DNA from: Chlorops oryzae
Taxonomy: Eukaryota > Arthropoda > Insecta > Diptera > Chloropidae
Assembly: GCA_020466095.1 (NCBI GenBank)
Contig: CM035807.1
Location: forward strand, 81,573,666 to 81,637,665
Direction of reading: 5' to 3'
Length of the DNA: 64,000 nt
Shown here: in pieces, positions 1 through 13,828 of the stretch
Layout of the letters: each line of letters starts with the position of its first letter
How positions within the stretch are numbered: position 1 is the first letter of the stretch
Translations under genes and position numbers: made by a program
The notes under the pieces: generated by a model
What the model was told of the DNA's origin: nothing
Database searches by the model: none
Seen by the model: the letters and a program-made list of their open reading frames with translations, nothing else

Positions 1-380
1 GTATTTTACGTAGATTCTATTATATTTTTCTACGTATTTCTATCGTAGAAATAACGATGCAAAATTTTTTCAGTGTACGTGAAATTAAAATGTACAATGG
101 GCAAGGCATGAAAAATGTCGGTATGCTAGAATGAATTCCTAATAGGAGGAAATTGAAGGCCCGCGACTCATTCAATTTTGCACATTAAATAATGGAATCA
201 ACTTTACACATTTAGTGCTTAAAAATAAAAATCAAAATATAAAGCCAAGCCTATAATGTAGTTTTTTAGGTATAAAATAGAGTGTAGTACGTAGAGACTC
301 TACCTACGGTTCTTCAGGAGAGCAAAATTCTTTTGTGGTGTATAAAGCATACAGAAGACCTCCACTCTAAATAAAATAAA
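1..380. other. Non-coding flank left of mariner copy 1
   Basis: AT-rich sequence with no supported gene. It contains several GTAG/CTAC-type short inverted words but no clear element boundary. It ends at the TA duplicated by the mariner insertion. Confidence 0.5.
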
Positions 381-382
381 TA

Positions 383-1659
383 TTAGGTGTAGTAAAAAGA
401 AATCCATTATTTTTGCATTAAATTGAGGGCTTTATTTAAGATAGTTAGAATGACCCGATTTAGGTCAAGTATGCGCCGTTTTGTTCGATAACTTGTTGCC
501 ATTTTAAAGGTAATTTCATTATGCCTCTCTCATAGAAGCCCTCGTTCCTATTAGCAAAAAATTGAGACAGTCGAATTTCAGAAGCCTCTCTTGAAGCGAA
601 TGTTTCACCAGCAAAATTGTTCGCCATGGACAGGAACAGATGGTAATCACTTGGTGCCAGGTCCGGACTATAAGGTGGATGCAGAAGAACCTCCCAACCA
701 AACTCCCGGAGCTTCTGGCGAGTCACTATCGATGTGTGTGGCCTGGCGTTGTCCTGATGGAACACAATTCCTCTCCTATTGGCCAAAGCTGGCCGCTTAT
801 GGGCGATTGCTTCCTTCAGACGGTCCAATTGTTGACAGTAGAGTTCCGAGTTAAGAGTTTTGCCGTATGGGAGCAGCTCATAGTAGATAATTCCCTGCCA
901 ATCCCACCAAACACACAGCAAAACCTTCCTGGCCGTCAATCCTGGCTTGGCCACCGTTTCCGCCGGTTCACCGTGTTTCGACCACGACCGTTTTCGCTTG
1001 ACGTTGTCGTAAGTGACCCACTTTTCATCACCAGTCACCAACCGCTTCAGAAATGGGTAGATTTTGTTGCGGTTCAGCAGCGATTCGCAGATGGAAATTC
1101 GGTCTATGAGGTTTTTTTGCGTTAACTCGTGTGGCACCCATACATCGAGCTTCTTTGTGTATCCAGCCTTATTCAAATGGTTCCAAACGGTTTTTTGTGC
1201 AATCTTTAGCTCTTTTGCAATCGAAACAGTGCTAACATGACGGTCGGACTCGATAATTTCCATGATTTTATCGACATTTTCGACAATTGGCCTTCCAGTG
1301 CGTGGTGCATCCTTGACATCGAAGTTACCGGAACGGAATCGACGAAACCAAAATTGCGCATGATTGGCTGTTACAGTATCAGGTCCATAAACGCTATTCA
1401 CATTTTCAGCCGCCTGTCTTGCGTTTTCTCCCTTATCGAAGAAAAACTGTAAAATGTAGCGAATTTTCTCTTTGCTGATGTCCATCTTTGACAAGCTCTC
1501 AAACAAAACTGAATCAATCAATCAAAAAAGTGTCAAAAGTAGGAACTGTCATCTTTCTAATGCCCCCTAGCGGAACACGATCGGACTTATACAACGCGAG
1601 ATGCAGATAAATAACGCCATCTATTGGAAAAATAATGGATTTCTTTTTACTACACCTAA
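383..1659 (-). mobile_element. Mariner (Tc1/mariner superfamily) transposon, full length, copy 1
   Basis: The element is 1277 bp, the usual mariner size, and is flanked by the duplicated target dinucleotide TA (381-382 and 1660-1661). Its terminal inverted repeats start TTAGGTGTAGTAAAAAGAAA and are identical for 32 bp (383-414 against 1628-1659). It carries one intronless transposase gene on the minus strand. A second copy lies at 41562-42841 in opposite orientation with unrelated flanks, so the two are independent insertions. The intact ends, the intact reading frame and the close match between copies suggest recent activity. Confidence 0.97.
460..1485 (-). CDS. Mariner transposase (DD34D), apparently intact
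   Basis: This 341-residue protein is the cut-and-paste transposase of its element: it binds the inverted repeats, excises the DNA and inserts it at TA. I start it at the ATG reading MDISKEK (1483-1485); the open frame runs upstream by 12 codons, but only from a TTG. The N-terminal ~110 residues hold paired helix-turn-helix DNA-binding segments and a TGRP hinge (65-68). The WVPHEL linker follows at 116-121. The catalytic acidic triad is visible: Asp153 in TGDEKW, Asp245 in HQDNARPH and Asp280 in APSDYH. Exactly 34 residues separate the last two, the mariner DD34D signature. The length matches active mariners (about 345). By eye it is nearest to the mauritiana and cecropia groups. No stop or frameshift is present. 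Activity is inferred, not shown. Confidence 0.95.
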   Translation of the reverse strand: MDISKEKIRYILQFFFDKGENARQAAENVNSVYGPDTVTANHAQFWFRRFRSGNFDVKDAPRTGRPIVENVDKIMEIIESDRHVSTVSIAKELKIAQKTVWNHLNKAGYTKKLDVWVPHELTQKNLIDRISICESLLNRNKIYPFLKRLVTGDEKWVTYDNVKRKRSWSKHGEPAETVAKPGLTARKVLLCVWWDWQGIIYYELLPYGKTLNSELYCQQLDRLKEAIAHKRPALANRRGIVFHQDNARPHTSIVTRQKLREFGWEVLLHPPYSPDLAPSDYHLFLSMANNFAGETFASREASEIRLSQFFANRNEGFYERGIMKLPLKWQQVIEQNGAYLT

Positions 1660-1661
1660 TA

Positions 1662-4600
1662 TGTCGACGGCAGCACTTCGTAGTATTGTAGAATTGCAGA
1701 GACGGTCTGCAGTGGACAGAAAAAAGGTCGAATCTCTACACACGACACTCTTAGTAAAAAAACACAATAGTCGAAAATTGGCTTAAGAGCTGTTATTTTC
1801 ATCGTAGAGATTTCGGGCATATTTTTAACATACTGTATGAAAAATACCTCCGGGAAAAGACTTGAATATAAATCGTTTATGATTTTTCCATCCAAAAGTT
1901 GAGCATAAGAAATACATTCTCTGCATGCAGGGTTCAGTTAAAATCACTTCTTCTGAGGCAGCAAGATTAAGATTTAATTAATTAAAGTGTTTGAACTTAA
2001 AATCACTTTGCCTCGCATTATTGGAGCTGAGGCTTTATGCACGCAATGCGCATGCAGTCTCAAGCTTTCTTTGCTTCACTTTGGAAGACAGCAAGTGTCA
2101 AAGTTTTGAGTTGTTTGTAAAATGCTTATATGTATTTGAATATAAAATGAAGTAGTTCATATGTATGAGTAAGAGGATATATGGGATTAAAAAGTTTTAT
2201 GGAATCACTTAATTATTTATGTTTTTTAAAGTGTTCATTTGATGGGAAATGCCTCTAAACGATTTCTTAGTTTCGAACGGATTCATACGACCTTAAAATA
2301 TATATAGCTTCAATTAGATATAAGCTATTTATAATTTGACAATTTCCAGGTCGAAAAACGATTGAATACTTTTTTATTAAATTTAAATTAAAAAAGAGAT
2401 GTAGTAAATATTATTTATTAAATGTTATTTACTAAATAAGCAAAAAACAATTAGATAAAAAAAAACAGTCAATGGAATGGACTCAAGGCACATTGTGTAC
2501 CGACCTAGCTTAAATTTCTGACAAGGAAGCACTCACCTTTCCCTGATATATTCAATGATAATGTTGAAAACACCTCGAAATGCTTCATTGAGAGAAATTT
2601 CTGTTTGAAGCATTCTTTTCAAAAGTAAATTCCTCCGGTATCATTCGAAAAAATCGGAATAAACCATAAGAATTCTATAATCGCCCAATATAAGAATCAA
2701 AAAAAGTCCTAAAAATGGAAAGCTGGAAAAGCTAACGCTTATGTAATACTGTACTGAATTCTCGTGTTAGGACTTTTAAGCAAACGATGTCGATTCTCTC
2801 GTTATCAAGAAGGATAAACTTATCGTAAGATCAAGCATTAAAAAACTCTTTGACTCTATGTAGTATAAAATGCCAAACGAATCGTATATGAACCTATTTA
2901 TGTTAATGGCGACAATTCCGCAGGAAATCAAAAAGAACAAACTCATAATCCTGAGAGTTACTTAACTTGCGCTGTAATTCGTTAAAAGCTTCACAGATTT
3001 CTTTTTCCACAGGATTTTTTTCCCTTGTAGTTCTTTCAATGAAAACCCAATGACATAATAATATTTTTACTGCCGGAGGTAAGACTTTTAAAAGAGCACT
3101 ATTCTGTCATTAGCAGAATGCGGAGCTGCTAATATGCTATTTACGTGCATTTTTACGTGCGACATTAGGATGATACGTAAAAACTACGGAATAACATAAA
3201 AACCATGTTGATGACTACAATGGAAGAAACGTACGTAAATGGTAAATGGTTAGTGGTTAATGGCAAATGCTAAAGCGACAAGTTCAACTACACAATCACT
3301 ACTGCGAGTTGCGGGGCAAAAAATAACAACAAATAAAACAACAACAAAACGAAAAAGCGGACGAAGGAAAATCGTGGCAGCTGTGAGCTTATCGCTTCAG
3401 CGCATTATATGCACTATTCGTAGAGCGCCTTAAACTGTGCTGACATTTTTCGTTTATAATGCGGATGGAAAAATTCCACCGAACTGTTGTCATGATGTGC
3501 CGCAAAAGAAGTTTCATGCGTAGATCTCTGGCAAGTATGCTCATAAAATTTTATGCGCTTTATAAAATGTCAACGCATTTCTTTCTCTTTCGCCTTCCCT
3601 TGTCTTGGGACACACGAACTTATTGCAACTGGCGGGACTTCTGTTATTGCTTCCCTCATTATTTGCACTTTGCACTTCATATCAACATTATGAGTTATTA
3701 TTTTAAGGTAATAAAGCGTGAGAAAGGTATTACGACATGCGATGAAAAAAATAAAAAAAATAAATTGAAATTAAATGAACATTTTTCACAAAAAATAAAA
3801 TGAATAAAAAGACAAAACAGAAAATCATAATGCAAGAGATGAAAGCCAAAGCGTATGAAATGAAAGTGATTATATTTTTTTTATACACTCGTATGTAGGA
3901 ACAAATTTATTTTCTTTTAAGAAGTAAAAAGAAATAATTCCATCCAACTGAATTTCGTTTTATTTCAAGAAAATTATTTCATATTTTTTCATTTCTTCTT
4001 ATTCTTTTTTTCATATTTTTTTTTTTTGTCTAAAAAAAAATTCAATCACGAAATGCAAATCGTTTTTAACGACATTTTGGCGCCTACATCGAGCACGTCC
4101 AAAGAATAAAATGGAAACACAAACATACATACTCATGCATTAAGTTCGATACAAGAGAATTATTTGCTTGGGCGTGTCAATAGACATTCAAGAATAACGC
4201 CAGGCAGTCAATGCTTTGCTGAATTGTGGCTGCAACTGTCAGCAGCACAGCGTGTTAGGACGCCTTCTGCATATATGCGAACATGAATATGTATGCCTCG
4301 CGGCGAACGCAATTCCTCAGAGTTCAAAGGCATCAAAAGTTCTCGTGCCAGTGCCAAGTGCCAAATAAAAGAATATCCTTTGAATTCTGTGTGTACTTCA
4401 AGAAAGCGTAAATAAATAAAAGCAGAAAATTAAATAAAAAATAAAAACAATTTTTATGATCGAATTTGGAGCCAAAAAAAAAAAAAAAAACTCATTCAGA
4501 TTATTTATAAAATGGATTTTTTGAAAAATTTGTTTGTACTGCAATCGGAGAGGTATTATGGTGTAAACAATGAGGAAATATGATGCAGCTTCTCAGAAAT

Positions 4601-5365
4601 AAATAGGCTTAACATCAAAGCGTAATTCAATTTTTCCTCCTAGAAAAAAGAAAATCTTATTTTTGTAAATCTTCTCAGGTATATTTTCTTTATTTATGAT
4701 GGTTTATGATGTTTTTGTCTGGGAAAAGTAATCACAAAGGAATGCAATTTTAATCTTCTCGTTATGAACAAACCTTGAGATTGACAAGAAAACAGCGAGG
4801 CAAATGCTCCCTCCAAGGCTGTTCATCTCTTGCAATTCATTAGCACTTAGTACTAGACTTAGTGCTAAAGTCCACACCAATTCCTCTTATTATTCTACAA
4901 TTTTTTGTCTTTTTTTTATCAGCTTTCAGAGTACGTTTCTCCAGGATACACATTCGATCGATTGATTGTCCTTCTTAATTATGAAGTTACCATCAGCGAT
5001 GCCATAAAAGTCCTAGTGGGACAAGGCAGTGCAGTGTTACCCGGGCATAGGCTCTCCCAGCGTGAGACCTCTTTTTTTTTTTTTTTTGGTAGGTACTTAG
5101 ATCGGCGGATGGCAGAATTCTAAAGGTTTATACAAATTTGTTCAATAGAAGAAAACTGACTAGCTAGACTCAAGGAGTTTGGTTCAATTTCAACTTCATC
5201 GGTATTTGCCATTTTCTTGCCATAACACACTGTCCCCTTAGGTAACATTATTCAAAACATTTTCATCGCAAAATCACCTTAAAAGCAACTCCAAAATCAT
5301 TTTAAATTTTCAATAGGAATTTCTCACATATTGATTTTTTACAAGTTCTATGGAAAATGCAAATA

Positions 5366-5396
<31 letters not shown>

Positions 5397-6764
5397 GCTT
5401 TCCATATGCCAATGACAATGATACGAAAGGTAAATTTTAATAATCCATGCCAATAATGCTCTGAAATGTGTCAGCTCAATGTTTGCATACATACAAAATA
5501 CGAGGATATTGCATGCATGACTGGCTGAATGGCTGAATGGCTGATTGCTTGACTTACTGACTAACTGACTGAGTGACTGGCAACAGAAACTCCCAGAATG
5601 ACACTTGAGCTCATTGTTAATAGTGTAAACTCGAAGAGCCAATAATATTGACATGATGCCACATGCATAGCTCCTGCTCATAAACGTATGTATGTACGTA
5701 CAAGCGAACATGGGCTCCAAAGGAACGAATGAATGACGGAGAGTAGAATGGCGTGACTGTCAAAACATTGTTGAAGTAAGAGCAACAATCATCGTCGACG
5801 ACATAATTGGCCCCACGGGGGCGTTAGAGACATTAAACGGTTGTTGCTAGACATGATGCCGCTGCTGCTGCCGTTGCCATTGCCATCGCCATCGCCATCG
5901 CTGTTGCTACTGTTGATGTTTATGTCACGTCATAAATTTTGAAGAAAATGTTCAGGTATTTTTCAATTAAGTATTTAAGATGCTGTTAAGCTAATTCGAC
6001 GACGGGAGCTGTAAACATTTCCGTTGATGGAAAGAAAAATTTCAAAAGAAAAACCACTCAACTTCTCACACGTTCGGAAGATATATATGTGTATACTCAA
6101 AAAGGGCTCATAAGCGTGCGTTACTATCCCTATTCATCCATTCACTCATCCGCTCATTCATTCGTTCGTTCTGAAACGAAGCTCCGTCGATGCGTTTGTC
6201 GCGTGCCCCACTCAATGGGAGCAGAAAAAATGAGCAAGTTCCATGGAATTCAATTATTATTTTTTTTTTTGCCTGCTTTGAGCTAATTTCATTTAAACAA
6301 ATTTTCTACTTAAGTAGCTGAACGCAGAAAAATTTCAAAATTTCCATTCATTTCGCTTTCGCTTTCCCTTCCTCTTTACTATTCACATTTCGTGTTCTTG
6401 TTTTTATTGTAATTTTATTTTGAATGAAATTTTCATTACAGCCGCATGCCAGGATCATGTCAGTTTTTCTGTGCTTCGGAAGCCACCAAAGTTTGGACCG
6501 ATGACTGAACAATTGCCGGCTAAGAAAATAAGAAGAAGACGAAGTAAAAGAGGAGAAGGAAGAATCAGTCTCACAAACTGTGGAATTTATGATGACAGTT
6601 AATATTGACGTAATTAAGGAGTCGCCTCAGCGATTCTTTTTGTCTTTCTTCCCTTTCCATTCGACTTCGATTGCGTTTCGTTGAGGCGGAAGCCATAGAA
6701 AGGATAACGACTTACGTCTTTTAAGCTGACATTCGCTACGTTCGCGATTCAGCTTTACACACAC

Positions 6765-6765
<1 letters not shown>
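1662..6765. other. Gene-free region, no supported coding sequence
   Basis: AT-rich non-coding sequence with poly-A/poly-T runs (for example near 4018-4030, 4475-4490 and 5071-5087). It also has an AAT microsatellite (about 5367-5396) and a short GCCATC/GCTGCTG repeat (about 5865-5915). Open frames here, such as those at 3459-3803 and 5310-5720, are biased by the simple repeats and show no recognisable domain. A run of Lys/Arg codons at 6420-6602 follows an acceptor-like TTTCATTACAG, but no partner exon or family match was seen. Confidence 0.5.
5367..5396. repeat. (AAT)n microsatellite
   Basis: About ten uninterrupted AAT units, visible directly. A second AAT tract of similar length lies at about 23770-23794. 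Confidence 0.95.

Positions 6766-6832
<67 letters not shown>
6766..6832. repeat. (TA)n microsatellite
   Basis: A run of about 30 TA dinucleotides, self-complementary and therefore able to extrude as a cruciform. It is the longest pure dinucleotide tract in the window. Confidence 0.95.
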
Positions 6833-9800
6833 TAATATACCTATACTAATATATTTCTTGCTGATTTTCCATGCAAATCAGCTCCGATGATGACTATCAG
6901 AAGGCATATAACGTTTCTTCACGCTGCATTGAAAGCCATTGCATACTTCTGCGCGCATTGATGATTTTCGAAATTTTTTTTTTTGCAATATTTTGCACTG
7001 GGCTATTTTCTATAGTCCATTGCTTAAAGATTATGAGTGGTTGCATGTTTTTGCTACGTTGGATTTCGGTAGTTTAGGTCAGATTGATCTTGAATTTCTT
7101 TGCTTGAATCAAAGTAAAAAATGTATCATCATTAAATAAATCTGATCCAACCGATACAACACAACATAACTTAAAATAACATAAGACAACATAATATAAA
7201 ATATAAAATTTGAGGTGCTAGAAAAATAGGCGAGAAGGACCCTCAAAGTACAGCTAAGAAACAAGTTAAAAGTGATGTAAGGATGAGTGAATTCTAATTT
7301 GATTACACTACGCAGTTTCATTCACAGATATTTCCTTTGGTTCTAAGAAGAAAAATTCAATATTTCATTAAAAAAAAAATTGTGTAAAATTTCCCTTTTG
7401 ATAGCCTTTGTGAGAGCTTGTTTGAAAAAAGCAAAGGCACATAAATCAAATTTGTGGTTTATCGAAACAAAAGTTTTGTTTGCTCAAAATATTGAAAACA
7501 ATTGACATTTTTTCGCGAAGTTATCACAGTCGCAGTGCCGCAAAGTCTGAAAGTATGCAAAAAAAATGATTGTATTACAACAGAAATCCAACTAAAAGTT
7601 GGAAAGAAAACAATTTCAAGTGCTTCGAGATCTCTTTCTATCGAATCACAATGACAAAGAGGCGGTATGGACCGAGATAACAAGATTTGTCACGCATACT
7701 GAGTGAGTGAGTGAGTGAAAGGGTCTAAAGGACGAAACAGAGAACGAGAGAGTGCGGTAGGATATTTTCCATTTCAACGCAACGAATAAAATATTTTCTC
7801 AATGGAAATGTGTTGCATGTATGCCAATTTTTCGAGCTAGAGGGCACACATTTTGCATATGTTGATTTGAACAAACCCAAGCGCAAACATGACTGCACAG
7901 TGACAAAATCCTTTTTTATCCTTTTTTTGTTTTTATTCCTCATTTCATTTTAGTTTTATTTATTTTTATATTTTTTGCCCAACAAAGTAATTGCTGTTCA
8001 CTTTTATATGTTGCTGCCGTTGTTGCTCTTGTCGTAAACGTAACCAATGAAAAATGTCGTCGATACGTGACATCGATAACTGATTTGAATTTGAAACTCA
8101 TTTTGAAAATTGTTTACTCGAACGTGCGTGGCGTTGATTCCGTATTTTTGTTATTTATTTTTTTTTTTTTTTTGTGGGTTTTTTCCACTTTCCAATCTCT
8201 TTATTCCTTGAGGAATTTTTCGACAATGCCTGATTGTAGTGCCGATTGTCACTGCATTGCTTTATGTCTATCTGTCTGACATAGTCTTGGACCGATTTTC
8301 CTTTTTCTACGAGAGTTTTATCCTCAAAAGTTGCCGCAGTTAGGAAAGAATCACGTAGTTCACCTTCACCTAACTGTGCAGTTTTCCTATTTTGCGGGAA
8401 TTTTTATGCATATTTTCAGAGTAAATAAAAATATTTTGCACTGAATTTACTGAGTTAGCTTCCGAATTCCGGACAGAAGTCAAGTTACGTGTTTACGTTT
8501 CAATATACTTTTTTCTACGATTTGAATTTTGAATTCTAAAAATTTCGTATTCAGGATGCGTTAAGTCAATTTATGCATTTTAATTTATAACTGAAGAAAT
8601 TAAGATAAATAAGATAAACAGCGGGATTCTGACAGCAGCAGTCCCCATTAGTAATTGAAGGTATTTTTGTAGTGACTTGAAAATTTTGTCAGAAATCGAC
8701 TGAAAGTCTCACTAGAAAATAACTCTTGTTGAATCCTGTCAGAATGACCATTTGAAGGTGATTATGGAGGTTGCAGTTCTCTAAGTTTTTGCCAGAGTTT
8801 GAGCGTGTTAAAGGCTTTTTTGTTTAATTCCATTTAATACAAAAAGAGGACCTGTTGTTATAGCACAATACCTCAATACCTAAAAGTATGCAAATATATA
8901 AGAAGACTATCTTTATTGTTGAGAATTCATTATTTCTTGGAAATATCCATTTGTACTCCTACCTAGAAAGCCTTCTCGAATTTAATCAGTTCTGCTAAAA
9001 GCCTTAACTAGGCTCATTTGATAGAAGCAACAAAATAAATACACATTTCATTATTCAAATGCATACGTTTTGGTGCTGACTTTATACTTTTCCTGTTGCC
9101 TGATATTTAAATTCTTTTATTGACATATAAAACATGCTGATCGAAAACGAGCAAGGACGGGAAAACCACTTCAATTGTGATGCAAACATTTTTATTTCTC
9201 CTTCAAGGCTCAATAAAGGAATCACTACAAACCTCAGTGACTTCAAACTTATTCTTGCTTTCAATTCGGTTTATTCAATTTCAAAGAATCTGCTGCCGCA
9301 TGCAACTTAGAGAATATAAGTTCATGTGCAATTGTTGCATCCAACATGAGAATTGCTGCTGTGTAGATGTCTATAAATAAATTTGCTATTGATGGAGTAC
9401 AGAGAAGCCAAAAAAAAAAAAAAAAAGCAGAAAAGAATTTCAAAGAATTTGAAGTTAAAATTTGTAATACCTTTGAGACTTTCGAATATCTACATACGTA
9501 GATACATATATATTGAGTTTGCATTGTGGAGCATTTCACATATGTACATATTTCACAAACGTTACACTTTACGTCACATATGTTCCGATCTATTTTATTA
9601 AGACATAAACAAGTGAAAGCAATGTTCAATGTCAAGTTAACATGTTGAATTGGATTAATCAAGATAAACAGGACTTCATGAATATGAGAATGATTCTAGA
9701 GGAACTTTATACCTTACCTAACCATTTTAATTACATGAAACACAATGCAGCATGATGCTTTACCCGAATATTTTATTCTTGGCTATGTTCTCTGCTCATG

Positions 9801-11436
9801 TTCGTCGTTCAAATCAATTTCAGGCTAAGCACATTCATTCATTATTGTTGAAGTTTCCCTTTTCTGTAACGTTTTAACAGATTTACAATAGCATATGCGT
9901 GTTCGATTGCATGTTTATATCAACATTTGGCGCAGATATTCACTTTCCATAATTAAATTTTATCCGAATTCAAAACATCCCAGGATCCCCAAAAGCATCG
10001 CTTCAGATACAGCTTGCCGCAGTACACAAATGAAATTAAAATGCCAAATTAGTATTCGAATACATCACTCCATCAAGAATTACGGCATTCGGGTTATACT
10101 CTCCGAAACGAGACGTACGTACAAACATTTGTACACCGGCAAAAGAACTTGACTGCACACTATTTTAACATGTATGGGGAAAATACTCAGGTAAGCAATG
10201 TTTTTCATAGTAATACAGGAGCGGACTCGAAAGAAACTACTGGATGTTTTTATATCTTGAACGATGCATAATGAAACACAAAAATAAATAAAAAGAAACA
10301 CCTTGCAAGAGATAAAGTGTTGATGTTTGCAAAATCTGAAGAATAAAAATCCTTAGCATACTTATAGGGCGTTTTTGTTGACCCTTCAAATCCGCTACTG
10401 TTTTTTCTTTTGTTCTTGGAAATAGACATTGTTATTCATCGTGACCGATGAGGAAGCTGTGATTTGTGTTCACTTGATATCCAGACTCTCACACGTAAAG
10501 TGCACGAAGCTGTCTTTGGATAAGGACAAGGTAGACACTTGACGTTCCGACTGCTGGTATTTACTTAATGGTTCGGAATTAATGTCTGGTTTTAAATAAT
10601 AATAAGCTGCTGTCGGGTTTGCTATTTGTAATATTGGTCAACAGAGAGTACCTACATAATGCGGGGGCGGATAGTTAATTGAAAAGATTAGCTTATGGCA
10701 TTTAAGGAGAGTTCTTCTTAGGTCGATTGGACTAAAGAAGTTGACCTAATACCACCAATTAATGAAGCTAAAGATTGGCTGAGTCAAAAAGGCAGCTGGC
10801 TGAATAGGAAGACGACACTCCACAGAGTTTGGTTTTGCGCTCGATATGAGAATTTGTTCGGAAGGTCCCTCGCCCAGGGGGAAAAGAAAGAATTTAAAAT
10901 TAGATAAATACAATAAGCATTTACATTAAGGTGGATCTTTTTGTTCGACAAGATGATTGCGTAAAAAGTATTGGTTCGATCAAAGTCAAATTTAAAGTTT
11001 TACATTGCGACAACTATCCTCTTTACCACTATAGTGCAAGTTTTAGAAATTCTGTTGTTGTAATAATTTTTTTGGCACTATTTTTAGAAGAAAGCAATAT
11101 ATTATTAAATGTTTCGTAGTTTGCACGTACTTTTTGAACAAACTAGGCAACCGATCAAGGTGAAATTTTCTGAAATAATCAATTGTATAACTATTTAATT
11201 AAATACATAATTAACTCGTTCAAGTTTTATTGTTATTATTTATTTTTTTATTATTTTTTATAACATATCTCAACCCGACAATAAACGATGCCTCTACAGC
11301 CATAAGGTTATCGGAAAGATGTGAGATCTATGTGTTGGGGTCCTTGACTATTCTCCCAATGTACCATCTACTAACATTCATAATTTTTCCCGCCTTCTAC
11401 CTATTTAATATAAAACGTTAGAAAATTTTTCCAAAT
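6833..11436. other. Gene-free region, no supported coding sequence
   Basis: AT-rich non-coding DNA. It contains a GAGT tetranucleotide patch near 7702-7720, long T runs (about 8158-8172) and two members of the dispersed CCTAAAAGTATGCA motif (8879-8892, and a variant near 10355). No transposon ends or protein domains were recognised. Confidence 0.45.
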
Positions 11437-11639
11437 GAGCAAAAATGAGTACATGTGAGTCTTACACCATATTTTCTGTTCTCTCTTTTCATACAATCTT
11501 TACCACGTTTTCGTCTAACTATTTATATTCCAAAATAATTGAAGTACATATACCAAAAGTTTGACTAGGATATCTTTATTAACACCGGAGATATAAGGGG
11601 AAAACAATTGAAGACCCCAACATGTACTCATTTCTGCTC
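11437..11639. mobile_element. Possible small inverted-repeat element (MITE-like)
   Basis: A 20-bp sequence starting GAGCAAAAATGAGTACATGT (11437-11456) recurs inverted at 11620-11639 with one mismatch. An 8-bp TTGGGGTC word (11335-11342) just outside the left copy is inverted as GACCCCAA next to the right copy. The spacing fits a 203-bp MITE, but no target-site duplication is evident, so the exact ends are uncertain. Confidence 0.4.
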
Positions 11640-13707
11640 GCTACTGTATATGAAATAATGTGAAACCAACTCTATAAAAATTAAAAAAAAAAAGATTAAA
11701 AACTTCCTTAGACAAATACCAAGCCACCTTGTCTATTGAAGAAATCTGGAATCGGCAGTCTGCAACGGAGTTTCTTAGTTACTTATAATATTTTTCTCAA
11801 AGTGTCCGTACTTGTGTTATCATACACAATGCCGCCATAAGCCGCTCCTCAAACGTACATATGTAGGAGCAAATAAGAGGTAATATGTTTATTTTGAGCT
11901 TTTTATAGATCAATCATTGCTTAAAGTATAAAACAAATGTTTGGAAAGCTTCTAGAGTTTTGTAATTTCTTTGCCATTCTATTTAAAAGTGGAGTAATGA
12001 CGCTTTTCTGTACAATTTCTTCAATTCTATGCCGTGGAGCAATTGAGTAAATACTTTAATATGGAAACAACTGCCACAAGAGCGACACAGTAGGTACCTA
12101 CACTAAAGCCAAACAAACAGTCAATTATAATATTCCTTTGCTTTCGTTACATAGGAGTAGAAAAATTTGTGCTTGCCTTAAAGCTTGCAGCGCAAAATGC
12201 ATTTGCGGAGAAGAAATTCTATTACCACAGAGCAAATAAGCTTAATGCAGTTAGTTGGACCCAGACGCTACAATGTTAGCTATGGGACAAAGGATGCATA
12301 CTCTGCAACAGACTGAACAACAACATAAAAACAATGAAGGGAAAAAGCAAAAAACCAAACCTAAACAGAAACTAGGAAAAAAAATGGTCTCACAGCACCT
12401 GCAGCTGATGCGGCTGTAACTTTTATAGATTTTCTTTCGCTCATGAAGTTTTCACAAAACGCACAAATACGTCAGCCAGCTTTGTTTTAAAAGCTTCTCA
12501 ACGATTTTTTAGAGCATAACAGTGCTACGCTCTCACAGACGTAGTTAAATGACTTTAAATTCATAAATAAAGTGCATTCTATGTATGTGGTAGGCTGCAT
12601 GTGTATAGATTGTGAGTGCACAGTTCACATGTACCCCTAAAAGTGTGCTGTGTTATTTTTAATTCTTAAATTTTCCGCTGCGTATGATTTAATAAATGGG
12701 ACTAAAAATTTTATTTAATTTTTTAGAAAAATATTTCACTTTCCTCTAAGTTTGCATATCTACAATACTAAGCGAGTTCGGATTGTGTTGCTCACACTTA
12801 AATTGTTTTAAACAAAATCGTTAGCAATGATATTCGTTTTCCTAAAACTTTTCAAACTCATCCTACTCTATATTGCAAGCTTTGATTATGCAAAAAGAAA
12901 ATAAAATAATATTCCCGGCAAAATTCTTGAATTCCTCCGAGTTGACACTTGACATTTCATTTAGTCTATGTACCTTCTGTCAATGTCAAAGCAAATGAAA
13001 ATGCGGAAATGTCAGCGAAGATAAAAAATCAAAAATCTCAGTGCAACCCTTTTTCGAAATCTCTGCAGTTGACTTGCGGTCACTTTGGTCATTGCTTACC
13101 AACGAAATGGAAGTTTTGGGTTAATCGAAAGAAAAGAAGAATATGAATTCGAATGGTAAATGAGAAAGAGAACGTTTTTTTTTTTATCTTGAGTAAAGTA
13201 AAGAAAAGACAAATAACTCAAGATATCTAGTCTAACAAAAATGTTAATTACCATTCAATTTCCAGGGCAACCAAAAATATTTAAATTGAGGCCTAAAAAT
13301 AAACATGTCAATATTTTTAAATGTTTCCGATGCTGGAAATTCGTTGTTTCGTTGAAAACACGCCCATTTATACACACGTTCAGAAGGGTATTATGGAATC
13401 TCATGTATCATGTAAAAGGTGAATCAAAGTTACACAGGAAAGTCCTTACAACTTCGTTTATTGTATCTTAAATATTGATGTGCATACTTTTAGGGCTGTA
13501 TATAATTAAGAAAGTAAGAAATGTTTATACTAAACCTTCACCTTGCCACGGCCATTTTGTCCCTGAATTCATGTACTGAATGCCGTCAAAAACTTGAATT
13601 CCGCTGCAGGGACAGTCGAAATGTCAAAAGGAAATTTTTAAATTGAATCTCATTTCTATACCATTCCACCCTCAAGACATTCAGCATGTTTCACACAAAG
13701 TGAAAGA
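11640..13707. other. Gene-free region, no supported coding sequence
   Basis: AT-rich non-coding sequence. A copy of the dispersed CCTAAAAGTATGCA motif (inverted, 13481-13495) and a weaker relative near 12636 are the only recognisable features. Short frames at 12949-13146 and 13241-13471 have no recognisable domain. Confidence 0.45.
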
Positions 13708-13796
13708 AATAGTGAGAGAGAGCGAGAGAGAGACCGAGAGAGAGAGAGAGAGAGAGAGACGAGAGATAGAGAGAGAGCGAGAGATAGAGAGAGAGC

Positions 13797-13828
<32 letters not shown>

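Noticed and set aside
6420..6602. Basic 60-codon frame after an acceptor-like TTTCATTACAG
   Set aside because: No partner exon, donor site or domain; a Lys/Arg-rich stretch can arise from AGA/AAG repeats.
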